Shown here piece after piece: positions 8,395-16,230 of a stretch of 64,000 nt of DNA. The stretch comes from Methyloversatilis discipulorum (GTDB lineage Bacteria; Pseudomonadota; Gammaproteobacteria; Burkholderiales; Rhodocyclaceae), in NCBI RefSeq assembly GCF_018780585.1, contig NZ_JADMJL010000017.1, positions 81,055-145,054 of the forward strand, written 5' to 3'. The notes below the pieces were generated by a model. The model was given only the letters and a program-made list of their open reading frames with translations. It had not been told where the DNA came from and did no database searches. The translations under genes were made by a program, and so were the position numbers. The stretch's first letter is position 1. The number at the start of each line of letters is the position of its first letter.

Positions 8395-8886
8395 GCGGCC
8401 TCCGGCGGACGGGTGAAAAGGGAGCCCGCGGCGCCGATCTCGACCTTCGCATCGGCATCTGTCCGGCGAGGAGCACCGGAGCGTACGCGGCTTCTCAGCA
8501 TGCTGCACGGCCCAATCGACATGCCCCGGTAATTGTTAAATAAGGTTAATGAACTACGTCCGGATGCGCGTCGGCGCGACGCCGCAACTGCCCGTCATGC
8601 CCCTTCGGCGCTCGACTCCAACGGATTGTTACCGCCCGTGATCTGACGATACGCCGCTCATCATCCTGTTACGCGTTGAGGGACATCGACCTGCGGGCTG
8701 GGGCGTTTTCCCCGCCCGCCGTCGGCGTCCGTCGGTGCCGAGGCAGCGGGTAATTCTTTCCCTTGTCGGGCTCAACTTACATGAGCGAACGGGCCGCGCC
8801 GCGCTGCCTGGTCTGCCTCGACGTCGATTCGCACGGGCACATGGATTGCCCCACACCCGCATCGCATTTGTCGGCCGGGAGCTTCC
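8395..8886. promoter_or_regulatory. 492-base divergent regulatory region with AT-rich patches
   Basis: No gene is visible here. The region separates the EBP gene (minus) from the glycosyltransferase operon (plus). Striking features are an AT-rich patch at about 8531-8552 (TAATTGTTAAATAAGGTTAAT), unusual for this G+C level, a further TTACC/GTTAC-bearing stretch at 8626-8676, and GGTAATTCTTTCCC near 8749. The plus-strand -24/-12 promoter is at 8835-8849. The AT patches could hold enhancer sites, a DNA-bending site, or the EBP gene's own promoter; I cannot assign them further. Confidence 0.5.
8835..8849 (+). promoter_or_regulatory. Sigma-54 promoter of the glycosyltransferase operon
   Basis: GGGCAC-ATGGA-TTGC, one mismatch to TGGCAC-N5-TTGC. 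The start site would be near 8861, 26 bases before the ATG at 8887, which has a GGGAG ribosome site. It faces away from the EBP gene. Confidence 0.72.
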
Positions 8887-10146
8887 ATGCACATCGCAAT
8901 GATCAGCGAACACGCTTCACCACTCGCCTCGCAGGGCGGTGCCGACAGCGGGGGACAGAACGTCTATGTCGCCTTCGTCGCCCGCGAGCTGGCCGCACTG
9001 GGTCACCGGGTCGATGTGTTCACGCGGCGCGACGACCCATCCACCCCTGCGGTGACGGTACTGGCGCCCGGCACGCGCGTCATCCAGGTCGACGCCGGTC
9101 CGCCGCAACCGGTGCCGAAGGAGGCACTGCTTCCCTGCATGCCGGCCTTCGCGTCGTGGATCGCACGCTGGTGCGAACAGCGGTCGTGGCGCTACGACAT
9201 CCTGCACGCGAACTTCTTCATGTCGGGGCAGGTAGGCCTCTTCCTGCGCGATCGACTGCAGGTGCCGCTGGTCGTCACGTTCCATGCACTGGGTCGCGTC
9301 CGCCGACTGCATCAGGGCAGCGCCGACGGATTTCCGGACGAACGGATCGCGATCGAGGAAGCGCTGGTCGATCGTGCCGACTGCATCATCGCCGAGTGTC
9401 CGCAGGATTTTGCCGACCTGACCGGTCTGTACGGCGCCGATGGCGAGCGCATCGCGATCGTCCCCTGCGGGGTCGATACGCGCGAACTGGGGCCGGGCGA
9501 CGGCCGTGCGCGCGAACGGCTCGGCCTGCCGGCCGACGACTTCGTCGTGCTTCAGCTCGGCCGGCTGGTGCCGCGCAAGGGCATCGACAACGTGATCCGC
9601 GCCCTCGGCGTGCTGAAGCGGGAACACCGCATCGACGCGCGGCTGCTCGTCGTCGGCGGTGAACACGCCGATCCCGATCCCCGCTACACGCCGGAAATCG
9701 CGCGTCTGCGCGCGATCGCCGAAGAGGAAGGCGTGGCCGACCGGACGCTGTTCACCGGCCGCCGCGAGCGCGAGGCGTTGAGCGATTACTACTGCGCCGC
9801 CGACGTGTTCGTCACCACCCCCTGGTACGAGCCCTTCGGCATCACCCCGCTCGAAGCGATGGCCTGCGGCTGTCCGGTGATCGGCGCCGATGTCGGCGGC
9901 ATCCGCCACACGGTGGTCGATGGTGAGACCGGCTATCTGGTGCCGCCGCACGATCCACCGGCGCTCGCCGAACGCCTGAAATGGCTGCACGACGACCCGC
10001 TGCGCGCGCGCAGCTTCGGCGCCGCCGGCCTGCGTCGCGTCCGCGGCGCTTTCACCTGGAAGCGGGTGGCCGCCTCGCTCGACGGCATCTACGAGGAGCT
10101 GTGCACGCGCACCGCACCCACCTTCCGGGAAAGGGCCGGATCATGA
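8887..10146 (+). CDS. GT4-family glycosyltransferase (sucrose-phosphate synthase/MshA-like)
   Basis: A 419-residue cytoplasmic GT-B glycosyltransferase. The N-terminal loop GGADSGGQNVYV resembles the nucleotide-sugar and acceptor loop of sucrose synthases, sucrose-phosphate synthases and MshA. The C-terminal half carries the retaining-GT4 phosphate and base contacts (LGRLVPRKGIDNVIRAL) and the EPFGITPLEAMACG (E-x7-E) motif. The acceptor cannot be read from sequence. It is the first of five same-strand genes ending at 13633, and its stop overlaps the next ATG by four bases. Confidence 0.85.
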   Translation: MHIAMISEHASPLASQGGADSGGQNVYVAFVARELAALGHRVDVFTRRDDPSTPAVTVLAPGTRVIQVDAGPPQPVPKEALLPCMPAFASWIARWCEQRSWRYDILHANFFMSGQVGLFLRDRLQVPLVVTFHALGRVRRLHQGSADGFPDERIAIEEALVDRADCIIAECPQDFADLTGLYGADGERIAIVPCGVDTRELGPGDGRARERLGLPADDFVVLQLGRLVPRKGIDNVIRALGVLKREHRIDARLLVVGGEHADPDPRYTPEIARLRAIAEEEGVADRTLFTGRREREALSDYYCAADVFVTTPWYEPFGITPLEAMACGCPVIGADVGGIRHTVVDGETGYLVPPHDPPALAERLKWLHDDPLRARSFGAAGLRRVRGAFTWKRVAASLDGIYEELCTRTAPTFRERAGS

Positions 10147-10877
10147 GGCCAGCCCGACCTCTCGAAGGCCGCACCGCCGTGGTTACCGGCGCTGCCCGTG
10201 GCCTGGGCAGGGCGCTCAGCGAAGCGCTTTGTCAGGCTGGCGCGCGCGTCGTGCTGATCGACGTGCGCAGCGACGCGGTCGAACAGGCGAGCCGTGAGCT
10301 GAACGAGCGCGGCTTCGAAAGCAGTCACTGTGCGGTGGACGTCGGCGACGCCGACCAGGTCGAGCGCTGCCTCGAACACGCACGCGAGCGCTTCGGTGCG
10401 CTCGACATCCTGATCAACAACGCCGGCGTCGACTACACGCTACCGCTGGCCGAGCTCGAGATCGCGCAGTGGGACCACGTGATGTCGACCAATCTGCGCG
10501 GCCCTTTCCTGTTCTGCAAACGGGCGCTGACGCACATGAAGGCGGTCGGCGGCGGCCACATCATCAATATCGCCTCCACCGCGGCCAAGCGCGCCTGGCC
10601 CAATGCCTCGGCCTATCACGCCAGCAAGTGGGCGCTGCTCGGCTTCTCCCACGCGCTGCACGCCGAACTGCGGCCGCTCGGCATCAAGGTGACCGCGGTC
10701 ATCGCCGGCGGCATGCGTACCCCCTTCCTGCTCGAACGCTTTCCGGATCTCGACCCCAAGGTGCTGCAGGCGCCGGAAGCGGTGGCCGCGGCCGTCGTGA
10801 ACGTGCTGACGCTGCCGCCCGAGAGCGTGGTCGCGGAAATATCGGTGCTGCCGATGGGAGAGACGTCATGGCCGTAA
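10143..10877 (+). CDS. Short-chain dehydrogenase/reductase
   Basis: A 244-residue SDR. The NAD(P) loop is TGAARGLG (about residues 15-22), NNAG is near residue 90, the catalytic Ser lies in NIASTAAKRA, and the YHASK Tyr/Lys pair follows at about residue 158. The start overlaps the upstream stop (ATGA). Placed between a glycosyltransferase and a GmhB-like phosphatase, it probably modifies a sugar or an aldehyde/ketone intermediate of that pathway. The substrate is unknown. Confidence 0.85.
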   Translation: MRPARPLEGRTAVVTGAARGLGRALSEALCQAGARVVLIDVRSDAVEQASRELNERGFESSHCAVDVGDADQVERCLEHARERFGALDILINNAGVDYTLPLAELEIAQWDHVMSTNLRGPFLFCKRALTHMKAVGGGHIINIASTAAKRAWPNASAYHASKWALLGFSHALHAELRPLGIKVTAVIAGGMRTPFLLERFPDLDPKVLQAPEAVAAAVVNVLTLPPESVVAEISVLPMGETSWP

Positions 10878-11503
10878 GTCGCCCCACCCCCGGCCGTCCC
10901 CTGAGCCGCGCCATATTCATCGACAAGGACGGCACACTGGTCGAGGACGTGCCGCACAACGTCGACCCCGCCCACCTGCGCATACGCGAAGACGCCGGCG
11001 GGGCGCTGTTCAGCCTGCAGCGCGCCGGCTACCGCCTGATACTGGTGACCAACCAGCCCGGCATCGCGCTCGGCCTGTTCGACGACCAGGCCATCGCGAC
11101 GCTGTTCTCGGCGCTGCTCGAACGGCTGGCGACCTTCGGCGTCGTGCTCGACGGCATCTATCACTGTCCGCACCATCCGTCGGTCAGTGACGGCGCACGC
11201 GTCTGCGACTGCCGCAAGCCGCTGCCCGGGCTGCTGCAGCGCGCCGCGCAGGTGCACGGCATCGACCTCGCGTCGTCGTGGATGATCGGCGACATTCTCG
11301 ACGACGTCGAGGCGGGGCGACGTGCCGGCTGCCGCACGATACTGCTCGACGTCGGCTCGGAAACCGAATGGGTGGACGGCCCGCTGCGCCGGCCCGATCA
11401 CATCGCGCACACGCTGCGCGACGCCGCCGACCACATCCTGGTCGAAGATCGCGGGGCGACAGACACGCCGATGCCGGCGGGAGCGCAGTCATGGACCGCC
11501 TGA
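10868..11503 (+). CDS. HAD phosphatase, GmhB/HisB-N type
   Basis: A 211-residue HAD-IIIA phosphatase. Motif I is FIDKDGTLVED, motif II is LVTNQPGI, and a Cys/His zinc-loop region follows (YHCPHHP, then VCDCRKP), as in D-glycero-D-manno-heptose-1,7-bisphosphate 7-phosphatase (GmhB). Motif IV is MIGDILDDVEAG. It overlaps the SDR gene by 10 bases and the GT9 gene by 13. With GT9 downstream this points to heptose or a related sugar, but the other heptose genes (gmhA, hldE) are not in the window. Confidence 0.85.
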   Translation: MAVSRPTPGRPLSRAIFIDKDGTLVEDVPHNVDPAHLRIREDAGGALFSLQRAGYRLILVTNQPGIALGLFDDQAIATLFSALLERLATFGVVLDGIYHCPHHPSVSDGARVCDCRKPLPGLLQRAAQVHGIDLASSWMIGDILDDVEAGRRAGCRTILLDVGSETEWVDGPLRRPDHIAHTLRDAADHILVEDRGATDTPMPAGAQSWTA

Positions 11504-12684
11504 CCCCCGCCCCGCCGCCTGTCGGCGGACAGCTGTCGCACGGCGAGACGCTGCGCGGGCGGTGCGATCTCGACGCCTGGCGGGCGGCGCGCCGCGTGCT
11601 CGCGGTGCGGCTGGACAATATGGGCGACGTGCTGATGACCACCCCCGCCCTGCGCGCGCTGCGCCAGACCACGCCCGGGCGCCACCTTACGCTGCTCGCC
11701 GGCGCCGCCGGCAAGGCGCTGCAGCCGCACCTGGAAGAGGTTGACGCGGTACTGCAGGCGCGCCCGCCCTGGCTGCCCGGCGGCACGCTGCTGCCGGACG
11801 AACTGCAGGCGCTGGCGGAAACGCTGCGGAACGAACGCTTCGACGCGGCCGTCATCTTCACCGTGTACAGCCAGAGCGCGCTGCCGGCCGCCCTGCTCTG
11901 CTGGCTCGCGCACATTCCGCTGCGCCTCGCCTACAGCCGCGAAAATCCGTATCACCTGCTGAGCGACTGGATCATCGACCCGGAGCCGCACGAGGTGCTG
12001 CGCCACGAGGTCCGGCGCCAGCTCGATCTGGTCGAGGCGATCGGCGCGCGCACCAAAGACACCCACCTGTCCTTCCACATCCGCGACGACGACCGCACGC
12101 GCGCCGACACACTGCTGCGTTCCGCCGGCATCGACCCCGCGCAGCCCTACATCGTCGTGCATCCGGGCGCCAGCGCGCCGTCGCGCCGCTACCCGCCGGA
12201 GCTTTACGCGGCCGTGCTCGAACACCTCGGCGAGCCGGCCGACGAGGACGGCCTGCAGATCGTGTTCACCGGCTCCACGGATGAAAGCGAGACGATACGC
12301 GACGTGCGGCGGCAGACCTCGACCGGCAGCGCCACGCTGGCCGGCGTGCTCGACCTCGGCGAACTCGCTGCCGTCATCGACGGCGCCGCGCTGCTGATCG
12401 CCAACAACACCGGACCGGTGCACATCGCGTCGGCGGTCGGCACGCCGGTGGTCGACGTGTATGCGCTGACCAACCCGCAGCACGCGCCGTGGCAGGTCGA
12501 GCACCGCGTCCTGTACGAGGACGTTCCGTGCCGCTGGTGCTACCGCAGCGTCTGTCCACAGCACCATCACGCCTGCCTGCGTCTGCTCGACCCGGCGCGC
12601 GTCGCCGCCGCCGCACGCGAACTGCTCGACCGGGGCGCGGACAGCGCCCGCACATCGCCCACCCCTGCTGCGGACGGACACTGA
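11491..12684 (+). CDS. GT9-family (heptosyltransferase-like) glycosyltransferase
   Basis: A 397-residue GT9 protein. The N-terminal motif RVLAVRLDNMGDVLMTTPALRAL matches the heptosyltransferase start (RxDxxGDxxxxxP). The C-terminal part has VVHPGASAPSRRYP and NNTGPVHIASAVGTPVVDVY, the donor-binding signatures. A Cys/His-rich segment (CRWCYRSVCPQHHHACL) lies near residue 350; similar segments occur in some GT9 proteins and could bind metal. The start overlaps the HAD gene by 13 bases. Confidence 0.87.
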   Translation: MDRLTPAPPPVGGQLSHGETLRGRCDLDAWRAARRVLAVRLDNMGDVLMTTPALRALRQTTPGRHLTLLAGAAGKALQPHLEEVDAVLQARPPWLPGGTLLPDELQALAETLRNERFDAAVIFTVYSQSALPAALLCWLAHIPLRLAYSRENPYHLLSDWIIDPEPHEVLRHEVRRQLDLVEAIGARTKDTHLSFHIRDDDRTRADTLLRSAGIDPAQPYIVVHPGASAPSRRYPPELYAAVLEHLGEPADEDGLQIVFTGSTDESETIRDVRRQTSTGSATLAGVLDLGELAAVIDGAALLIANNTGPVHIASAVGTPVVDVYALTNPQHAPWQVEHRVLYEDVPCRWCYRSVCPQHHHACLRLLDPARVAAAARELLDRGADSARTSPTPAADGH

Positions 12685-12685
12685 C

Positions 12686-13633
12686 ATGGCGCGACCGCTA
12701 CGCATACTGACCTGGCATGTGCACGGCAACTACATGTACTACCTCAGTCAGGTGCCGCACGTGTTCCTGCTGCCGGTCGATGCGCAGCGCAGCCCCGGCT
12801 ACAGCGGCCGGGCCGGCGCACTGCCGTGGGCGGACAACGTGGTCGAAGTGCCGGTCGACGCGCTGGCGACGACGCAGTTCGACTGCATCCTGTTCCAGGA
12901 CGCAGCCGCCTGGAACGAAGGCCAGCACCGCTACCTGACCGAGGCGCAGCGGCGCCTGCCGCGCATCTACCTCGAACACGATCCGCCGCAGCAGCATCCC
13001 ACCGACACGCGCCACCCGGTCAGCGATCCGCACGTGCTGCTGGTCCATGTAACCGCCTTCAACGCGCTGATGTGGGACAGCGGGCGCACGCCGATCTGCG
13101 TGATCGAGCATGGCGTGATGGTGCCGGACGCGGTGCGCTGCACCGGCGAACTGCCGCGCGGCATCGCCGTCGTGAACAACCTGGCACGGCGCGGCCGCCG
13201 GCTCGGGCTGGACGTGTTCCAGCAGATGCGCGCGTCGCTGCAGATCGATCTGGTGGGCATGGGCTCCGAACAGTGCGGCGGACTGGGCGAGATAGCCAAC
13301 CCGGAACTGCCGCACTTTCTCGCCCGCTACCGTCTCTACCTTCATCCGGTGCGCTGGACCAGTCTCGGCTTGTCGGCGATCGAAGCGATGATGATCGGGC
13401 TGCCGGTGGTCGGACTGGCCACCACCGAACTGGTGACGGTCGTCCGCAACGGTCGTTCAGGCTGCCTCGCCACCGATCCGCAAGCTTTGGTGGACGCTGC
13501 CCGGCGACTGCTTGCCGACCCGGCGGAAGCCGCCGCGATGGGCGCCTGCGCCCGGCACGACGCGCGCGAGCGGTTCGCGATCGGACGCTTCGTGGCCGAC
13601 TGGCAGCGCGTGTTCGACGACGTCGTGCGCTGA
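12686..13633 (+). CDS. Glycosyltransferase family 4-like protein
   Basis: A 315-residue protein, shorter than usual GT4 enzymes. The C-terminal half has the GT-B pattern: YLHPVRWTSLGLSAIEAMMIGLPVVGLATTE, with E in place for the nucleotide-sugar ribose. The N-terminal half is divergent (RILTWHVHGNYMYYLSQVPHVF). It starts one base after the GT9 stop and ends the operon. The donor and acceptor are unknown. Confidence 0.8.
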   Translation: MARPLRILTWHVHGNYMYYLSQVPHVFLLPVDAQRSPGYSGRAGALPWADNVVEVPVDALATTQFDCILFQDAAAWNEGQHRYLTEAQRRLPRIYLEHDPPQQHPTDTRHPVSDPHVLLVHVTAFNALMWDSGRTPICVIEHGVMVPDAVRCTGELPRGIAVVNNLARRGRRLGLDVFQQMRASLQIDLVGMGSEQCGGLGEIANPELPHFLARYRLYLHPVRWTSLGLSAIEAMMIGLPVVGLATTELVTVVRNGRSGCLATDPQALVDAARRLLADPAEAAAMGACARHDARERFAIGRFVADWQRVFDDVVR

Positions 13634-13676
13634 CCCGATGCTCCCCGTGTCGCCCCGCCTGACTGCGCCCGCGCGT

Positions 13677-15143
13677 TCAGCGGCGCGCGCGTACCGATTC
13701 GTACAGGGTCCGGTAGGCCAGCGCCGGACGATCCCAGCCGAAGGCGCGCGCCATGCCGTTGCGGCACAGCGCTCGCCACTGTGTCGGTCGGCCGTAGACT
13801 GCCAGCGCGCGGTCCACCGCCGCGAGGAGCGCGTCGGCGCTCGCCTCGTCGAACACGAAACCGGTCGCCTCGCCACTGCGCAGCGCCGCCTCGCTGAAAT
13901 CGGCGACGCTGTCGCGCAGTCCGCCGGTCGCCCGCACGATGGGCGGCGTGCCGTAGCGCTGGCTGTACATCTGGTTCAGACCGCAGGGTTCGAAGCGCGA
14001 CGGCATCAGGAACACATCGGCGCCCGCCTCGATGCGGTGCGCCAGTCCCTCGTCGAAACCGATGCACGCCGCAACGCGACCCGGTGCCCGTGCGGCCGCG
14101 TCCGCCACGGCCCGTTCGAGCGCCGCCTCGCCGGTGCCCAGAAGGGCGAGCTGCAGCGGTCGTTCGAGCAGCGCGGGCAGCGCATCGAGCACCAGGTCGA
14201 CGCCCTTCTGCCCGGTCAGCCGCGTCACCATGCCGCACAGCAGCACATCGTCGTTCTGCTGCAGCCCCATTTCCGCCTGCAGCGCCCGCTTGTTGACGCG
14301 CTTGCCGGCCAGCGCACGCGCGTCGTAGCGCCGGGCCAGATGGGCATCGGTGGCCGGGTCCCACACCGCGCTGTCGATGCCGTTCAGGATGCCGACCAGA
14401 TCGTCCGCCCGCTCGCGCAGCACGCCGTCCAGTCCGCAGCCCTGCTCGGCGTCGAGAATCTCGCGCGCGTAGGTCGGGCTGACCGCACACAAGCGGTCGG
14501 CGTGACGCAGGGCCGCCTTCATGAAGGACAGCCGTCCCCAGAACTCGATGCCGTCGCTGTGCAAGGCGCCTGCCGGAACGCCCAGCGACGAAGCCTCGGA
14601 CAGCGGGAACAGCCCCTGGAACGCGAGGTTGTGGATGGAGAACACGCTGACTGCCGGCTCCGGCAGGCCGCTCAGGTAAAGCGGCGCCAGGCCGGTCGGC
14701 CAGTCGTTGCAGTGAAGCACGTCGGCACGCCAGCGCAGCGGGCTGGCGGCCGACGCCAGACGCGCAGCGACGCGCGACAGCAGCCCGAAGCGCAGTGCGT
14801 TGTCGGCATAGTCCGCACCGTCGGCATCGACGTACGGCCCGCCGTCGCGCATGTAGAGCGCGGGGCAATCGAGCAGCAGCGCCGGCACCTCGCCCGGCAG
14901 TGTGGCCCGCAGCAGCCGCGCCGCCGGCAGGCCGAGCTCGGCGTCGACGGTGGCGACGCTGCGCGCGCCGCGCGCGCAGGCTCGGACCGACGGATAGCAC
15001 GGCAGCAGCACGCGCACATCCAGGCCGAGGGCCCGCAGTGCGGGCGGCAGTGCAGCGCTGATCTCGCCCAGCCCGCCCACCTTGACCCACGGCGCGCACT
15101 CCGGCGTGGCGAACAGTACGCGGAACGGCTTTCCGGCTTTCAT
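13677..15143 (-). CDS. glgA: Glycogen synthase (ADP-glucose, GT5)
   Basis: A 488-residue starch/glycogen synthase that extends alpha-1,4-glucan from ADP-glucose. KVGGLGEISAALPPAL near residue 17 is the KxGGL ADP-glucose loop. HCNDWPTGL, TRLTGQKGVDLV and the C-terminal EPCGLNQMYSQRYGTPPIVRATGGL motif are all present, and the length is typical. The start at 15143 has a GGAGG site. It is divergent from glk with only 68 bases between. Its substrate comes from GlgC at 23192-24406. Confidence 0.95.
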   Translation of the reverse strand: MKAGKPFRVLFATPECAPWVKVGGLGEISAALPPALRALGLDVRVLLPCYPSVRACARGARSVATVDAELGLPAARLLRATLPGEVPALLLDCPALYMRDGGPYVDADGADYADNALRFGLLSRVAARLASAASPLRWRADVLHCNDWPTGLAPLYLSGLPEPAVSVFSIHNLAFQGLFPLSEASSLGVPAGALHSDGIEFWGRLSFMKAALRHADRLCAVSPTYAREILDAEQGCGLDGVLRERADDLVGILNGIDSAVWDPATDAHLARRYDARALAGKRVNKRALQAEMGLQQNDDVLLCGMVTRLTGQKGVDLVLDALPALLERPLQLALLGTGEAALERAVADAAARAPGRVAACIGFDEGLAHRIEAGADVFLMPSRFEPCGLNQMYSQRYGTPPIVRATGGLRDSVADFSEAALRSGEATGFVFDEASADALLAAVDRALAVYGRPTQWRALCRNGMARAFGWDRPALAYRTLYESVRARR

Positions 15144-15211
15144 GAAAATGACCTCCGGGTGCATGCGGGCACAGCGCCAGCCGCCCCGACTATCGATAGA
15201 AGGAGACTGCA

Positions 15212-16189
15212 ATGATTCTGTGCGGCGATATCGGCGCCACCAAAAGCCTGATCGGACTGGTCGAGCGGGTCGACGGAGCGCGGTTCAGCTTCGTGCGCAC
15301 GCAGCGCTACACCAACGCCGAGTGGCCCGACCTTCCGACCATGCTCGATCACTTCTTCGCGGCGACCGCGCAGACGCTGCGCCACGCCGTCGAGCTCGAA
15401 GCAGCCGGCTTCGGCGTTGCCGGACCGGTGGTCGACGGGCGCGTAGACATGACCAATCTCGAGTGGTCGATCGACGAGGCGGCGCTGCGCATCGTGCTCG
15501 GCGGTGCGCCGGTGCGCCTGCTCAACGACTTCGAAGCCAGCGCCCACGGCATCGGTGAACTGGGCAGCGAAGGGTTGCTGTCGCTGCAGACCGGCGCGGT
15601 CAGGCCGGGCGCGCCGCAGCTGGTGATCGGTGCCGGCTCCGGACTGGGGGTTGCCATCCGGGTGCCCGCCGGCGCGGGCTGCGTGATCGTCCCCGGCGAG
15701 GGCGGTCACGTCGGTTTCACCCCGACCAACGACCAACAGGCCGAACTGTGGGCTTACCTGCACCGCAAGACCGGGCGGGTGATCGCCGAGCACGTCGTGT
15801 CCGGCCCCGGCCTGGTCCATATCCACGACTGGCTGTGCGACCGGCGCGGCACGGCCGTGCGCGCGGACGACAACGGCGAAGCGGTGTGGCGCCGCGCCGC
15901 GGCCGGCGATCCGCAGGCGATGCGGGCACTCGAAGTATTCGTCGACTGCTACGGCGCCGTCGCTGGCGATCATGCGCTGACCGTGCTGGCCGCCGGCGGC
16001 GTCTTCCTGACGGGCGGCATCGCCCCCCAGCTGTTGCCGGCTCACGCTGCGCGCTTTCTCGCAGCCTTCCGCGACAAGGGGCGGCACAGTGGCCTGATGA
16101 CCGGGCTGCCGCTGTGGCTGGTGACCGACTGCCTGCTGCCGCTGCTCGGCGCCGCCCGCTCGGTCGAGGCGCAACTGCCGCCGCGATGA
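15212..16189 (+). CDS. glk: Glucokinase
   Basis: A 325-residue ROK-independent, proteobacterial-type glucokinase (Pfam Glucokinase). It has the N-terminal phosphate loop DIGATKSLIGLVE, the catalytic Asp in LLNDFEASAHGI, GAGSGLGVAI, and the glucose-binding GEGGHVGF. It makes glucose-6-phosphate from the free glucose released by MalQ and from trehalose turnover, linking storage glucan to central metabolism. A strong AAGGAG site precedes the ATG. A weak -24/-12-like match (GGGCAC-AGCGC-CAGC) lies at 15167-15181; I do not rely on it. Confidence 0.93.
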   Translation: MILCGDIGATKSLIGLVERVDGARFSFVRTQRYTNAEWPDLPTMLDHFFAATAQTLRHAVELEAAGFGVAGPVVDGRVDMTNLEWSIDEAALRIVLGGAPVRLLNDFEASAHGIGELGSEGLLSLQTGAVRPGAPQLVIGAGSGLGVAIRVPAGAGCVIVPGEGGHVGFTPTNDQQAELWAYLHRKTGRVIAEHVVSGPGLVHIHDWLCDRRGTAVRADDNGEAVWRRAAAGDPQAMRALEVFVDCYGAVAGDHALTVLAAGGVFLTGGIAPQLLPAHAARFLAAFRDKGRHSGLMTGLPLWLVTDCLLPLLGAARSVEAQLPPR

Positions 16190-16230
16190 GGCGTCGCCGG
16201 CCTGCGGCGTCGCCGCGGTCATTCCCCCGG

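Noticed and set aside
15167..15181. GGGCAC-AGCGC-CAGC as a promoter of glk
   Set aside because: The -12 box is CAGC, with only the final GC conserved. The position before glk is right, but the match is too weak to list.
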